This document shows positions 51,709 through 62,028 of a stretch of 64,000 nucleotides of DNA, one piece after another. Within the stretch, counting starts at the first letter, position 1; every line of letters begins with the position of its first letter. The stretch comes from Pelomonas sp. Root1237. Its GTDB lineage: Bacteria; Pseudomonadota; Gammaproteobacteria; Burkholderiales; Burkholderiaceae_C. The notes under the pieces are model-generated. The model was not told the origin of the DNA, did not search any database, and saw only the letters and a program-made list of their open reading frames with translations. The stretch lies in assembly GCF_001425055.1 (NCBI RefSeq), contig NZ_LMDK01000018.1:422409-486408 (forward strand), written 5' to 3'. Position numbers and translations under genes: made by a program.

Positions 51709-52659
51709 TCAGGTGTGCAGGCCGCGCCGCGCGGCTTCCTCGCGCAGGCAGTTCAGCATCAGCTCCGCCCCCGGCGACAGCTGATGGCCGCGGCGGGTGA
51801 CGATGCCATACGCGTCCATGCGCAGGCCGAGGTCGAAGTTGAGCACAGCCAACAAACCCGCCTCCAGATAGGGCTTGACCAGCTCTTCGGGCAGGGCCGA
51901 CAACATGTCGGACTGGCCGAGCAGGCTGGTGATGACGGGCAGGGACAGGGTCTCGACGGTCTGCTGGGGCTGGTCCAGGCCGGCGGACAGGAACAGGGCG
52001 GTCAGGCGGTCGCGCAGGATGCTGCCGCCGGGCGGCAGGATCCAGCTCTGGCGGGCCAGCTCGGGCAGGCTGAGGTCGCGACGGTCGGACAGCGGGTGGC
52101 CGGCGCGCACGACCAGGCAATGCGGCTCGTCGGTGAGCGGTTCGAAGCTGAGCTGGGCGGCCGACTCGCTGTCCAGCACCCGGCCGATGACGAGGTCGAG
52201 CTCACCGTTCTGCAGGTGCTGGATGAGCAGCTTGCTGGTGTCCACCGAGATGGCGACATGCACCCGCGGCTGGCGCGCCTTGAGCTGCGTGATGGCGGCC
52301 GGCAGCAGCGTCGTCGAGGGCGTCAGCACGGAACCGACCGCCACGCGGCCCGACAGGCCCGACAGCAGTTCCATGAGCTCCTGATGGCCGGCGTCCAGCT
52401 CGGCCAGGGCCGCGCCGGCGCGCCGGATCATGACCTCACCGTACCAGGTTGGCGCCACACCGCGCGGCAGGCGCTCGAAGAGCTTGACGCCCAGAGCGTG
52501 CTCGAGATCGGCCAGCAGCTTGGATGCCGCCGGCTGCGTCAGGTTGGCGGCCTGGGCGGCATGCAGGATCGAGCCGTGCCGACCGAGTTCCACCAGCAGC
52601 ACGAGCTGGCGGGTCTTCAGGTGGGAGCGGACAAAGCGATCCGAGCGCGGGTCAGTCAT
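51709..52659 (-). CDS. LysR-family regulator of the sugar cluster (GbpR-like)
   Basis: 316 aa from the ATG at 52659; a longer frame to 53103 is inside the SDR gene. N-terminal winged HTH (LKTRQLVLLVELGRHGSILHAAQAANLTQPAASKLLADLEHALGVKLFERLPRGVAPTWYG), then a periplasmic-binding-like effector domain. Closest in outline to GbpR/Cbl-type regulators of galactose and arabinose uptake. Its ATG overlaps the SDR stop (ATGA), so it is last in the galactose operon and probably controls it. Confidence 0.85.
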   Translation of the reverse strand: MTDPRSDRFVRSHLKTRQLVLLVELGRHGSILHAAQAANLTQPAASKLLADLEHALGVKLFERLPRGVAPTWYGEVMIRRAGAALAELDAGHQELMELLSGLSGRVAVGSVLTPSTTLLPAAITQLKARQPRVHVAISVDTSKLLIQHLQNGELDLVIGRVLDSESAAQLSFEPLTDEPHCLVVRAGHPLSDRRDLSLPELARQSWILPPGGSILRDRLTALFLSAGLDQPQQTVETLSLPVITSLLGQSDMLSALPEELVKPYLEAGLLAVLNFDLGLRMDAYGIVTRRGHQLSPGAELMLNCLREEAARRGLHT

Positions 52660-53423
52660 TCGTGATAGAGCTGCGACCGGCCCCCATCGATGAGGATGTC
52701 GGTTGCGTTGATGAAGCGGGCTTCGTCGCTGGCGAGGAAGAGCGCAGTGTAGGCAACCTCGATGGGCTCGCCGACGCGCTTGGGCGGCAGCAGCTCGACC
52801 TGCCGTTTGGCGTCCTCGGGTGAGTTGGCCAGCCACTCGACGACACGCTCGGACAGGATCAGCCCCGGCGAAATGGAGTTGACGCGGATGTTGTGCGCGG
52901 CGTATTGGATGCCTAGCGCCTTGGTCATGCCGATCAGTGCATGTTTGGCGACGGGATAGGGGAAGGCGTTGGGGATGATGCGGTGGCCGTGCACCGAGGC
53001 GACGTTGACGATGCTGCCGCCGCCGCTCTCCAGCATGCCGGGCAGCACGGCACGGCTGCAGTGCATCGCGCCGTCGAGGTCGACGGCGAAGCAGCGTTGC
53101 CACTGCGCCGTCGTCATCGCCAGCGGCTCGGCGAAGACGTCCATGCCGGCGTTGTTGATGAGCACGTTGATCGTGCCGAAGCGCTCGACGCCGCGCGCAG
53201 CCATCGCGCGCACGGCGGCTTCATCGGCGATGTCGGTGGCGATGAACATGGCGTTGTCATCGCCCAGCTCCTGCACCAACGCCGCGCCCAGCGCCTCGTC
53301 GGCTGCCAGCCCGTTGAGGATGACTCTGGCGCCCTCGGCGACAAAGAGCCGGGCGATGGCCTTGCCGATGCCCTGGGTGGAACCGGTCACCAGCGCGACC
53401 TTGCCTTGCAGACGTGAACTCAT
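52656..53423 (-). CDS. SDR sugar dehydrogenase, probable galactose 1-dehydrogenase
   Basis: 255 aa from the ATG at 53423. Classical SDR: KVALVTGSTQGIGKAIARLF, NNAG in VLINNAGMDV, Ser in VNVASVHG, catalytic Tyr-x3-Lys in PYPVAKHALIG, and C-terminal INATDILIDGGRSQL. In its operon (importer, lactonase, dgo genes) the missing step is sugar to lactone, which this enzyme fits; galactose or arabinose are the likely substrates. A much longer frame that runs into the permease is a GC artefact. Confidence 0.85.
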   Translation of the reverse strand: MSSRLQGKVALVTGSTQGIGKAIARLFVAEGARVILNGLAADEALGAALVQELGDDNAMFIATDIADEAAVRAMAARGVERFGTINVLINNAGMDVFAEPLAMTTAQWQRCFAVDLDGAMHCSRAVLPGMLESGGGSIVNVASVHGHRIIPNAFPYPVAKHALIGMTKALGIQYAAHNIRVNSISPGLILSERVVEWLANSPEDAKRQVELLPPKRVGEPIEVAYTALFLASDEARFINATDILIDGGRSQLYHE

Positions 53424-53469
53424 CTCAGCTTTCCATCGTGGCAAACGCCCCACGGTTCGTCGTATTTGC

Positions 53470-53587
53470 GGGCCGAGCGACGGGCCGCTCCCTAGCCGGC
53501 CCGCGCTGGCGATGTGCTTGCGGCTCAATGCCGCAAGCATCGCCGTCCCCGCGGGGGACCGACCAAGGTAATCCTTGGGCGAGGGGC
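53470..53587 (-). repeat. Intergenic multi-hairpin repeat, copy 3 of 3
   Basis: Between the permease stop and SDR start. Shares 40 or more consecutive bases with copy 1 around the GCTTGCGGC hairpin and CCCCGCGGGGG palindrome, but its distal part is a different short hairpin (CCAAGG-TAAT-CCTTGG) before the GCGAGGGGC edge. Same orientation relative to the flanking minus-strand genes as copy 1. Confidence 0.88.
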
Positions 53588-53593
53588 TCCATA

Positions 53594-54574
53594 TCAGCCA
53601 CGGCGTTCGCCTCGGGTCTTCAGTTGGTCGAGAAGGACGGCGGCCAGCAGGATGAGGCCACGCACGAGGTATTGATAGAACGCGTCGACGTTGAGCAGGT
53701 TCATGACATTCTCGACTGTGCCCATGATGAGCACGCCGATGACGACGCCGAAGATGCGCGCCTTGCCGCCCTGCAGTGACACGCCGCCCAGCACGCAGGC
53801 CGAGATGACGTCCAGTTCGAAGCCCGTGGCCGCGTTGGGCTGGCCGCTGGTGATGCGTGCCGACAGGATCAGGCCTGCCAGCGCCGTGACGACGCCCTGC
53901 AGCAGGAAGATCCACACGCGCAGCCGTTCCACGCGCACACCCGCCAGGCGTGCCGCCTCGGGGTTGCCGCCGATGGCCAGCGTGTTGCGGCCGAAGACGG
54001 TGTGATTGAGCAGCACGCCGAAGATGAGGAAGCTGAAGCCCGTCATCCAGATCGGCAGCGGCAGGCTCAGGAAGCTCGTGTCGCCGAAGCTGATGAAGCC
54101 TTCGTCGGCGATGCCCACGGCCTGGCCCTTGGACGCGATGAAGGCCAGGCCCCGCACCATCAGCATGGTGGCCAGCGTGGCGATCAACGCGTTGACGCGC
54201 AGATAGGCGATCAGCACGCCATTGCCCGCGCCGATCAGCGCGCCGGCCAGCAGCCCGCCGCCGATGGCCAGGCCGACGCTGCCGGTGCGCTCCAGCACCA
54301 TGGCGCCGAGCACGCCGGCGAAGGCGATGGTTGAGCCCACCGAGAGGTCGAAGTCCCGCGAGGCCAGGCACAGCATCATGGTGCAGGCCACCATGCCGAT
54401 CTGGGCGACCGACAGCAGCAGGCCGACGATGTTGGCGCTGGAGAAGAAGTTCTCGACGGTGAAGGCCAGCACGACGAAGAGCAGGCCGTAGCCCAGCGTC
54501 ATGCTGTGTTCCTTGAGCAGGGCGCGGGACGTCGAGGACATGGCGGGGCGGGGCGTGAGAGTGGTCGTGTTCAT
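53594..54574 (-). CDS. araH: Sugar ABC transporter permease AraH
   Basis: 326 aa from the ATG at 54574; a TTG at 54578-54580 that overlaps the upstream stop is another option. RbsC/AraH family with about eight to ten helices and the family loops DLSVGSTIAFAGVLGAM, NGVLIAYLRVNALIATLATMLMVRGLA, GGNPEAARLAGVRVERLRVWIFLLQG, ISACVLGGVSLQGGKARIFG. It works with the AraG ATPase and AraF binding protein encoded just upstream. Confidence 0.92.
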   Translation of the reverse strand: MNTTTLTPRPAMSSTSRALLKEHSMTLGYGLLFVVLAFTVENFFSSANIVGLLLSVAQIGMVACTMMLCLASRDFDLSVGSTIAFAGVLGAMVLERTGSVGLAIGGGLLAGALIGAGNGVLIAYLRVNALIATLATMLMVRGLAFIASKGQAVGIADEGFISFGDTSFLSLPLPIWMTGFSFLIFGVLLNHTVFGRNTLAIGGNPEAARLAGVRVERLRVWIFLLQGVVTALAGLILSARITSGQPNAATGFELDVISACVLGGVSLQGGKARIFGVVIGVLIMGTVENVMNLLNVDAFYQYLVRGLILLAAVLLDQLKTRGERRG

Positions 54575-54576
54575 GA

Positions 54577-56088
54577 TCAATGCAGTGGTGCGGCGGGCGC
54601 TCCGTCAGGCAAGGCCAGGGCAAGTGCGGCGGTCTCGCTGGCGTTGGCGCGGTCCAGTTCGCCGCTGATGCGGCCGTCGCGCATGACGATGAGGCGGTCG
54701 GTGATGCCCAGCACTTCGGGCAGCTCGCTGGAGATGACGATGACGCAGCAGCCCGAGGCCGCCACGTCGTGGATGATCTTGTAGATCTCGTTCTTGGCAC
54801 CCACATCGATGCCGCGGGTCGGCTCGTCGAGGATGAGCACCTTCAGCCCTGGTTCGGCCAGCCAGCGCGCGAGGATGACCTTCTGTTGGTTGCCGCCGGA
54901 CAGCAGGCGGATCTCCTGCTCGCGGCTCGGCGTCTTGATGCGCAGCTTCTTGATGAAGTCGTCAGCGCGCTGCGCCTCCTGGCCGTGGCGCAGGAAGATG
55001 CCCCCCGCCAGGCCATGGCGGCGGCAGCTGATATTGATGTTCTCGGCGACTGAGCTGTGCGACAGGATGCCCTGTTCCTTACGGTCCTCGGGGCAGAGGA
55101 CGATGCCCGCGGCGATGGCGTCCGCCGGGCTGTGGGCCTGCACCGGCTGGCCGTCGAGCAGCACCTCACCGCCGCGGCGTGCGTCGGCGCCATAGAGCAG
55201 GCGCATCAGCTCGCTGCGGCCGGCGCCGACCAGGCCGAAGAAGCCCAACACCTCGCCGGCTCTCACGGCAAAGCTCAGTGGCGTGGGCAGGCGGTCGCTT
55301 TGCAGGCCGCGCGCTTCAAGCCGCATCGGGCCCTGCTGGCGGCTGCGGTAGTCGTAGATATCCTGCAGCTCGCGGCCGACCATGTCGGCGATCAGGCGCT
55401 CACGCGGCACCTCGGCCATGACCTCGTGCGTGACGATCTTGCGGCCATCACGGAAGATGGTGCAGGCGTCGCACAGCTCGTACAGCTCTTCGAGGCGGTG
55501 CGAGATGTAGATCAGCGTGCGCCCTTCGGCGCGCAGCCGTTTCACCAGCCGGAACAGGATTTCGGTCTCGCGGTGCGACAGGCTGCTGGTGGGCTCGTCG
55601 AAGGCGATGACCTTGGCGTCCTGCATGACGGCCTTGCAGATCTCCACCATCTGGCGCTGGGCGATGGACAGCTCCGACAGGCGCGAGGCCGGGTCCAGAT
55701 CCACGCCGATGGCTGCCAGTTGTTCGGCCACCAGCCGGCGCGCGGCCTTGTGGTCGACGAGGCCCAGGCGTGTCGGCAGGCGGCCGAGCAGCACGTTCTC
55801 GGCCACCGTCAACTCGGCCACGTACTGCAGCTCCTGGTGGATGATGGCCACGCCGGCGGCGATGGCGTCGCCAGCCGAAGTGAAGTGGCGCTCCTGATCA
55901 TCGATCAGCAGCCGGCCACCATCGGGCTTGTACTGCCCGCCGAGGATCTTCAGCAGCGTGCTCTTGCCGGCGCCGTTCTCGCCGAGCAGGCCCATGACCT
56001 GGCCCGGCCGCGCCTCGAAGCTCACCCCGTTCAGCGCCTTGACGCCGGGGAAGACCTTGCTGATGTTGTCGAACTGCAGGGAAGCCAT
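54577..56088 (-). CDS. araG: Sugar ABC transporter ATP-binding protein AraG
   Basis: 503 aa with two ABC domains, normal for the CUT2 class. First: [18 protein letters not shown] and [23 protein letters not shown]. Second: [15 protein letters not shown] (altered, as usual), [25 protein letters not shown]. Starts one base after the araF stop. Energises arabinose or galactose uptake. Confidence 0.94.
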   Translation of the reverse strand: MASLQFDNISKVFPGVKALNGVSFEARPGQVMGLLGENGAGKSTLLKILGGQYKPDGGRLLIDDQERHFTSAGDAIAAGVAIIHQELQYVAELTVAENVLLGRLPTRLGLVDHKAARRLVAEQLAAIGVDLDPASRLSELSIAQRQMVEICKAVMQDAKVIAFDEPTSSLSHRETEILFRLVKRLRAEGRTLIYISHRLEELYELCDACTIFRDGRKIVTHEVMAEVPRERLIADMVGRELQDIYDYRSRQQGPMRLEARGLQSDRLPTPLSFAVRAGEVLGFFGLVGAGRSELMRLLYGADARRGGEVLLDGQPVQAHSPADAIAAGIVLCPEDRKEQGILSHSSVAENINISCRRHGLAGGIFLRHGQEAQRADDFIKKLRIKTPSREQEIRLLSGGNQQKVILARWLAEPGLKVLILDEPTRGIDVGAKNEIYKIIHDVAASGCCVIVISSELPEVLGITDRLIVMRDGRISGELDRANASETAALALALPDGAPAAPLH

Positions 56089-56089
56089 G

Positions 56090-57070
56090 TCAGAGGCCCA
56101 TCTGCTTTCGGAGTTCAGCTTGGTTTTGACGGGTCATCAGGATGCCGCTGGTCAGCGTGACCGGGGGCGGCGTCTTGCCGGCCGTGGCCCATTCGAAGAC
56201 AGCCGTCGCGGTCTCGTAACCATGGCGCTTGGGGCTGATCAGCACCGTGCCGTAGAAGGCCGTGGGCGTGGGCTTGGTGAACTCGTTGAGCGCCGTCTGG
56301 CTGCCGCCGATGCCGATGGCCAGCATCGCGTCCTGCTTGATGCCACGGCCTTCCGCAGCGCGTACGGCGCCCAGGGCCGCTTCGTCGTTCAGGCCGAAGG
56401 CAACCCAGCGCTTGAACTTGGCGTTCTTCGTGAAGGCGATGTTGGCGGCGTTGAAGGCGCTCTCCGTGTCGGTCTTGGCCTGGGGCGCGTCGACCACGTT
56501 GGCGGCCGGCACGCCGGCAGCCTTCAACGCATCCACCGCGCCCATGGTGCGATCGCGCGCCGTGGGCAACTGGTCGAAGGCCACGCGCAGCACGCCCACC
56601 TCGTCCAGCTTCCAGCCGCGTGCCTTCATCTCAGCCAGCAGCCCCTGGCCGACCTGCTTGCCGATCTCGTAGCCCGAAATGCCCATGTGGGGAATGTCGG
56701 CGATGGGCTTGCCGGCGCCGTCGACGAGTTGGTCGTCCACTGACATGACCTTGAGGTTGTGGCGCTTGGCGGCGCGGTTGACGGCCACGCCGAGCTTCAC
56801 GTCGGGTGCGCAGATGACGAAGCCGACGGCCTTCTGCGCCGCCAGGTTGTCGATGGCAGCCATCATCTTTTCGCCGTTGGGGATGCCGATCTTCACGAGG
56901 GTGAAGCCCTTGTCCTTGGCGGCCTGCTCGGCATAGCGCCATTCGTCCTGGAACCAGGGCTCTTCGGCCTGCTTGACGAGGAAGCCGATCTTGACCGGTT
57001 CGGCCGCCTGCAGCGCGAAGGGGGTGGCCAGCAGGGCCAGGGCCAGTGCGGCGCGTCGTTGCATCTTCAT
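56090..57070 (-). CDS. araF: Arabinose/galactose-binding periplasmic protein AraF
   Basis: 326 aa. Signal peptide [22 protein letters not shown], then the AraF core: [76 protein letters not shown]. The lines LVKQxEEPWFQ and FVICxPD are diagnostic of AraF rather than RbsB or ChvE. E. coli AraF binds L-arabinose and D-galactose, which suits the galactose operon here. Confidence 0.93.
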   Translation of the reverse strand: MKMQRRAALALALLATPFALQAAEPVKIGFLVKQAEEPWFQDEWRYAEQAAKDKGFTLVKIGIPNGEKMMAAIDNLAAQKAVGFVICAPDVKLGVAVNRAAKRHNLKVMSVDDQLVDGAGKPIADIPHMGISGYEIGKQVGQGLLAEMKARGWKLDEVGVLRVAFDQLPTARDRTMGAVDALKAAGVPAANVVDAPQAKTDTESAFNAANIAFTKNAKFKRWVAFGLNDEAALGAVRAAEGRGIKQDAMLAIGIGGSQTALNEFTKPTPTAFYGTVLISPKRHGYETATAVFEWATAGKTPPPVTLTSGILMTRQNQAELRKQMGL

Positions 57071-57090
57071 CGTTGTCTCCTAGTTTTTCA

Positions 57091-57996
57091 TCAGTCTTCA
57101 AACAGGGCGTCAGGCACACCCAGCGCCGTGGGCAGACGCAAGCCGAACAGGCTGCCGGACAGCGGCTGGGCGGCGAGAGCGTCGCGGCTCAGCTCCGTGC
57201 GGGCGGTGGTGAGCATCAGCTGGTCCATGCCTTCACCGCCGATGGCGGGGCAACTGGTGTGAGTGGCCGGGGCGCGCAACACGCCCATCAGCCGGCCCTC
57301 GGGGTCGTAACGTGCCACGCGGCCGGCGCCCCATTGGGCGTTCCACAGGCAGCCTTCGGCATCGACGACCGAGCCATCGGGCCAGGCGTCGTCGCGGTCC
57401 ATCGCCGTGAACAGGCGGACGTTGTCGACCTGGGCGGTGTCGGCGTCGTAATCGCACTGCTGGATGCGCTGGGAGAGCGTGTCGCAGAAGTACATCGTGC
57501 GGCCGTCCAGGCTGAAGCAGATGCTGTTGGCAATCGCCACCGCCGGCAAGGCCAGGCGGCGCAGGCCGTGGGCCATGGAGTATTGGTAGAAGCTGGCGAT
57601 CGTGGACTTGGGCCGGCGCTCCTGGGCCTCGTTCATCGTGCCGAAGACGAAGTTGCCGCGCCGGTCGGTGCGCCCGTCGTTGATGCGCGTGCGCGGCTCG
57701 GCGGCGTCGACCGGGGCAGCGGTCTGCAGCTGGCCAAGATCCAGGTTGTCGCCCAACGTCGCGAGAGCCAGGCGCTTGGCCAGGCCCAGCAACACGCGGC
57801 CCGAGCGGCAGTGGGCGAAGCTGCCCAGGCGATCCGGCAGGCGACATGACAGCGGTCCCGCCGCGCCCGGCTGCCAGGCAAACAGGGTCGCCGCCTCGAT
57901 GTCCGTCCACCACCAGCGGCCGCCATGCCAGAGCAGGCCCTCACCAAGAAGGGCGCCCTGTGGCAAGGTCAGTTCAAGGTCGCCGTTCAATGTCAT
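57091..57996 (-). CDS. SMP-30/gluconolactonase family sugar lactonase
   Basis: 301 aa six-bladed propeller. Metal site segments: LGEGLLWHGGRWWWTDIEAATLFAW, EPRTRINDGRTDRRGNFVFGTMNE, VAIANSICFSLDGRTMYFCDT, WPDGSVVDAEGCLWNAQWGAGRVARYDPEG. It opens galactono- or arabinono-lactone after the dehydrogenase step. Twenty bp upstream of araF and 83 bp after the beta-galactosidase gene, all on the minus strand. Confidence 0.9.
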   Translation of the reverse strand: MTLNGDLELTLPQGALLGEGLLWHGGRWWWTDIEAATLFAWQPGAAGPLSCRLPDRLGSFAHCRSGRVLLGLAKRLALATLGDNLDLGQLQTAAPVDAAEPRTRINDGRTDRRGNFVFGTMNEAQERRPKSTIASFYQYSMAHGLRRLALPAVAIANSICFSLDGRTMYFCDTLSQRIQQCDYDADTAQVDNVRLFTAMDRDDAWPDGSVVDAEGCLWNAQWGAGRVARYDPEGRLMGVLRAPATHTSCPAIGGEGMDQLMLTTARTELSRDALAAQPLSGSLFGLRLPTALGVPDALFED

Positions 57997-58079
57997 CAGA
58001 AGTCCAGGTTACGGAGCGGTTCCATTCGGCACAAATCGAATGTCCGGGCTTAACTATCCAGATTCGGAATACCGGTCAC

Positions 58080-60473
58080 TCAGGGCGCGATCGCTGCACG
58101 CCTGACCGTCAGCAGCCGGGCGCCGCGCAATTCGGCGACCTGCGTCTGGCCGGCGGCGAAGGCGGGCCGATGGGCCGCGTCGATGTAGACCGGCGCGTCG
58201 CCGCGCAGCGGCAGCACGCTGAGCTGCAATTCGGCACCAGGCTGCAGCGCGAACTGGCGCAGGCCGATCTGCCAGCGCTGGCCGTTGTAGTACCAGTCGT
58301 CCAGCATCCGGCTGCCGGCGAAGACGCGGCCGATGTCGCCGACGAAGTCCAGTTCCAGCAGCACGTCCTCCGCGTTCGGCGCCAGCGGCTGGGGCAGCTT
58401 CAGCGACCAGGTCGCCGCCGCTGCAAATGCCTCAGGAATAGGCTGCACGGCCGCCTTGGCCAGGCCACCCTTCAGCACGGGTGGCACGGCCCGGGCCGGG
58501 CGGGTGGGGCTGATCTGCAGCGTCGGCTGGGCGTTGTCGCCCGCCAGCTCCAGGCGTTGCAGCAGGCCGTCCTGGCCGACCTTCAGGCCGACCGCACGCG
58601 GCCCGGGCAGGGCAGGGAAGACGGCGGCGCGAAGCGGCTGCGGCCCGATGCCGCGCAGTTGCAGCTTGCCGTCCGCCACCCAGGCCTGCTGCTCGCTGAA
58701 AACGAGCCGGCGCTGCCCGGCAATCTCCAGCACGTTCAACTGCTCCACCTGTTCCGGCGCCAGCAGCAGCACGCTGACGGCGCGGCCGTCGCGGCTGCCG
58801 ATGCGCTGCAGCTGGTTCGCGTCCGGCTTCAGCGTCCTGATGCCGTCGGGCAGCGCGAACTCTGCGGGGACGCCGGCAGTCGTTGCGAACACATGGACGA
58901 TGCCCTGGGCGCCCGCGTCGAGGCGCGTGACCGGCTGGGCCGTCGCGTGGCGCAGCATCACGCCGTCGAGCTCGAGGTTGATGGGCCAGATGAAATAGGC
59001 GCCATTGGGAATGTCGATCGGCGTGCTCGGCAGCGTCACCGTGCCACCCGGCAGCTGCAGCTCGAAGCGCACGCCGACCTGCGCCGGCATGGCGTACTGG
59101 CGCACATGGTTGTTGAAGAACAGGAAGCCGGCGTCGCCCTTGCTTCGCACGGACCAGCGCGGCGTCTGCAGGTCGGCCGGGTTGGTCGGCGAGCGCTCGG
59201 GCTGGCGTACCGTCATCGTCGCCAGCGCGGCGCCGTGTTCGCGCAGGAAATAGTGGAAGGGACGCAGCTTGGTCAGTACCGGGCGCTGCTGACCGTCAGG
59301 CCCCAGCGGCGCCTGGAAGTCGTAGCTGATGCGTGGCGTGTCGTTGTAGCCGCCGCTGAGCGTGCTTTCCTCCAGGCCGGTGCCGCCCACGCCGACCGGG
59401 TTGCGGCCGCCGTGGAACATGTAGTAGCCGAACAGGTTGACGCCCGAGCCCAGCTGCACGGGCAGCATGGCCGCGATGTCGTCAGGCGACACCAGCGTGC
59501 GGCGGCGGTACATCGCTGGCAGGCCGGGGCCGTATTCGGCGCCGAGGAAGGGCACCTTGTCCTTGTCGGTCTCGGCGGTGCCAGGGGCGTGCGACTGGGT
59601 CTGCGCGCCGAGATCGCCGCTGACGCGGGTGTTGAAGCGGAAGGCGTGCGTCTCCTTGGGCGGCAGCTCCCGAGTGCTGGTGGCCCAGGGCTCATCCGGG
59701 TAGCCACCGAAGACGGGGGTGACCTCGCCGGACGGGTAGACGGTGCCGTCCCAGCCTGTGACGGTGTAGAGCGGCACATCCATGCCGGCCTTCAGCGCGA
59801 GCTTCTTTAGTGCGCTGATGTGGTCCTCGCCCTTGCCAGGGCCGCGGACGTTGTATTCGTTCTCCAGCTGCACGCCGACGACCGGACCGCCGTCCTTCCA
59901 CAGCAGGCCCTTGAGCTGCACGCCGATCTCGGCGTACAGGCGCTCGACATGGCCCATGTACTCGGGGTCGTTGCCGCGCGTGGGCATCTTGTCGACGACC
60001 CAGTCGGGAATGCCGCCGTAGCGGGCCTCGCCGTGCGCCCAGGGGCCCAGCCGGACGACGACCTGCAAGCCGGCGGCCTGGGCCAGTTGCACGAAGCGGC
60101 GCAGGTCGTGGGTGCCCTTCCAGTTGAAGGCGCCGGGCTGCTCCTGGTGGTGGTTCCAGAACACATAGCTCGCAACGATGTCGATGCCGGCGGCCTTCAT
60201 CAGCCGCAGCTGGGTATCCCATTGCGAGGCGGGTGCGCGGCTGTAGTGGTACTCGCCCATGACCGGCAGCCAAGGCTTGCCGTCGCGCAGCAGGTACTGG
60301 CTGTTGACGTCCAGCGTCTGGCCCTGAGGCGAGCGTGCCGTGCCGAGCTGCAGGTGGCCGGTTGTCGGCGCCGGAGCGGCGGCGCGGGCATCGAGCTTGA
60401 GCAGCGTGTCGGCGCTGGCCTGGCCAAGAGCGAGCAGCACCAAGCCTGCGCACAGCGTGAGCGTGCGGTTCAT
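58080..60473 (-). CDS. GH35 beta-galactosidase, exported
   Basis: 797 aa. Signal peptide MNRTLTLCAGLVLLALGQASA. The GH35 barrel begins LRDGKPWLPVMGEYHYSR; acid/base Glu in GVQLENEYNVRG; nucleophile Glu in PFLGAEYGPGLPAMYRRR. C-terminal jelly-roll domains follow. It would release galactose from galactosides or plant galactans in the periplasm or outside, feeding the importer and dgo genes next to it. Thirty-six bp after dgoA. Confidence 0.92.
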   Translation of the reverse strand: MNRTLTLCAGLVLLALGQASADTLLKLDARAAAPAPTTGHLQLGTARSPQGQTLDVNSQYLLRDGKPWLPVMGEYHYSRAPASQWDTQLRLMKAAGIDIVASYVFWNHHQEQPGAFNWKGTHDLRRFVQLAQAAGLQVVVRLGPWAHGEARYGGIPDWVVDKMPTRGNDPEYMGHVERLYAEIGVQLKGLLWKDGGPVVGVQLENEYNVRGPGKGEDHISALKKLALKAGMDVPLYTVTGWDGTVYPSGEVTPVFGGYPDEPWATSTRELPPKETHAFRFNTRVSGDLGAQTQSHAPGTAETDKDKVPFLGAEYGPGLPAMYRRRTLVSPDDIAAMLPVQLGSGVNLFGYYMFHGGRNPVGVGGTGLEESTLSGGYNDTPRISYDFQAPLGPDGQQRPVLTKLRPFHYFLREHGAALATMTVRQPERSPTNPADLQTPRWSVRSKGDAGFLFFNNHVRQYAMPAQVGVRFELQLPGGTVTLPSTPIDIPNGAYFIWPINLELDGVMLRHATAQPVTRLDAGAQGIVHVFATTAGVPAEFALPDGIRTLKPDANQLQRIGSRDGRAVSVLLLAPEQVEQLNVLEIAGQRRLVFSEQQAWVADGKLQLRGIGPQPLRAAVFPALPGPRAVGLKVGQDGLLQRLELAGDNAQPTLQISPTRPARAVPPVLKGGLAKAAVQPIPEAFAAAATWSLKLPQPLAPNAEDVLLELDFVGDIGRVFAGSRMLDDWYYNGQRWQIGLRQFALQPGAELQLSVLPLRGDAPVYIDAAHRPAFAAGQTQVAELRGARLLTVRRAAIAP

Positions 60474-60509
60474 GGGGTCTCCGGTGTCGTTATCTTTTTT
60501 TGTCGCGTG

Positions 60510-61127
60510 TCAGAGCGCGCGCCAGGCCTGCACGAAAGCTCTTGCCCGCGGTGCCACGTCGGACGCCGTCAGGCCTGGGCTGTAGAGCGCCGAGCCCAGC
60601 CCGAAGCCGGCGGCGCCCGCTTGCCTGTACGGGGCCATCGTCTCGGGTGTGATGCCGCCCACCGGCAGCAGGCTCAGCTCGCGCGGCAGCACGGCACGCA
60701 TGGCCTTGAGCACCGGCGGCGTGACCAGCTCGGCCGGGAAGAGCTTGAGCGCGTCGGCGCCGGCCTGCAGGGCCGCAAAGGCTTCAGTCGGCGTGGCCGC
60801 GCCGGGAATGCAGGCCAGGCCACGCGCCTTGGCCACGCGGATGACGGCGACGTCGGCATGCGGCATGACGATGAGGCGGCCACCGGCGATCTGCACGTCA
60901 CGCACCGCGTCGGCGCTGAGCACAGTGCCGGCGCCGATCAGCGCGTCGTTGGGCATGCGGCGTGCGAGGCGGGCGATCGAGTCCAGCGCCTGGGGCGAGT
61001 TCAGGGGCACCTCGATGACGCGGAAGCCTTCGGCGTAGAGGGTGTCGGCGATGGCCTCGACTTCGTCAGGCTTGACGCCGCGCAGGATGGCGACGAGGGG
61101 GAGTTGTTGCAGTGCCTGGTCGAGCAT
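60510..61127 (-). CDS. dgoA: 2-dehydro-3-deoxy-6-phosphogalactonate aldolase
   Basis: 205 aa from the ATG at 61127; a longer frame to 61229 lies in dgoK. KDPG-aldolase family: LVAILRGVKPDEVEAIADTL, VIEVPLNSPQALDSI (Glu), Schiff-base Lys in ADALKLFPAELV, and LLPVGGITPETM. The LNSP form (not TLRTP) matches DgoA. It yields pyruvate and glyceraldehyde-3-phosphate. The ATG lies one base after the dgoK stop. Confidence 0.94.
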   Translation of the reverse strand: MLDQALQQLPLVAILRGVKPDEVEAIADTLYAEGFRVIEVPLNSPQALDSIARLARRMPNDALIGAGTVLSADAVRDVQIAGGRLIVMPHADVAVIRVAKARGLACIPGAATPTEAFAALQAGADALKLFPAELVTPPVLKAMRAVLPRELSLLPVGGITPETMAPYRQAGAAGFGLGSALYSPGLTASDVAPRARAFVQAWRAL

Positions 61128-61128
61128 G

Positions 61129-62028
61129 TCAAAGCCCCATGGTTTGCGCCAGCCGCCAGAGGCCGGCGGGCGCGGTGTTGTCGAGTTGCAGCGGCTTGTC
61201 CATGCCGAAACGGCCGAGGGCGAGCGCATATCGTGCGCACAACGCCGTGTCGCCGATGAGGGCCAGACGCTCGGGCGTGGCGGCCTTCAGTTCGTTGGCG
61301 ATCTCGTGGCCGATCAGCAGGCCCGAGAGGTAGTCGGGCAACTGCTCTGCGGGCAACCGCTTGAAGAGGCCCAGCGTGCGCACGGCAAAAAGCTGGTGGC
61401 TCAGGGCCCCGTCCTCGCGCGCTGCGTCCACGCCAGCCAGGAACGCCTGGGAGGAGGGCGCTGAACTGCCGTCCGCTGGCATCAAGCGGGCGAGCACGGA
61501 ATGCTGGCGCAGCAGTGCGTAGAGTTCGCCGGTCATGTGGGTTGCAAAACCCGTCACCCTGCCAGCCTCGACGCGCGCCCACTTCGAATGCGTGCCAGGC
61601 AGCACCAGGCAGGCCTGTTCGGCCAGCTCGGGATGCAAGGCGAAGGCGCCAACAATCTGGGTCTCTTCGCCGCGCATGACATCCGGTTGGGCGCCGTCAT
61701 GCATCAGGCCGGGCACGATCCAGAACCTGGCATCGACCTGCAATGCCTGGCGAGCCAGCGCGGCGGCGTCGGCCGGGCAGGGCGCATAGGGCGCTTCGCG
61801 CCAGCCATGCTGGCTGCCGACCATGCCGCAGGCGAGCATCGGCAGCTCGGGCCAGCCGTTGGTCACGGCGGCCAGCGCCTGGGCGAAGGCGTCTGCGCCG
61901 GCCAGCGTCGAGGCGCCCTGCTCGGATTGGCGCGTCGCCAGCACGGCACCGTCGGCGCCCAGCAGGAAGGCGCGCAGCCGCGTGCTGCCCCAGTCGAGCG
62001 CGATGAGGCGGCCGCCGTCGATCACCAT
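61129..62028 (-). CDS. dgoK: 2-dehydro-3-deoxygalactonokinase
   Basis: 299 aa. N-terminal [17 protein letters not shown] is the DgoK version of the ASKHA ATP site; [67 protein letters not shown] and the final AQTMGL follow. It phosphorylates KDGal to KDPGal. The start overlaps the dgoD stop by seven bases. Confidence 0.94.
   Translation of the reverse strand: MVIDGGRLIALDWGSTRLRAFLLGADGAVLATRQSEQGASTLAGADAFAQALAAVTNGWPELPMLACGMVGSQHGWREAPYAPCPADAAALARQALQVDARFWIVPGLMHDGAQPDVMRGEETQIVGAFALHPELAEQACLVLPGTHSKWARVEAGRVTGFATHMTGELYALLRQHSVLARLMPADGSSAPSSQAFLAGVDAAREDGALSHQLFAVRTLGLFKRLPAEQLPDYLSGLLIGHEIANELKAATPERLALIGDTALCARYALALGRFGMDKPLQLDNTAPAGLWRLAQTMGL

Noticed and set aside
52656..54806. 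716-codon minus frame that seems to fuse a transporter part with the SDR
   Set aside because: Only the last 255 codons are a real SDR. The upstream part reads the araG/araH region and the intergenic repeat out of frame.
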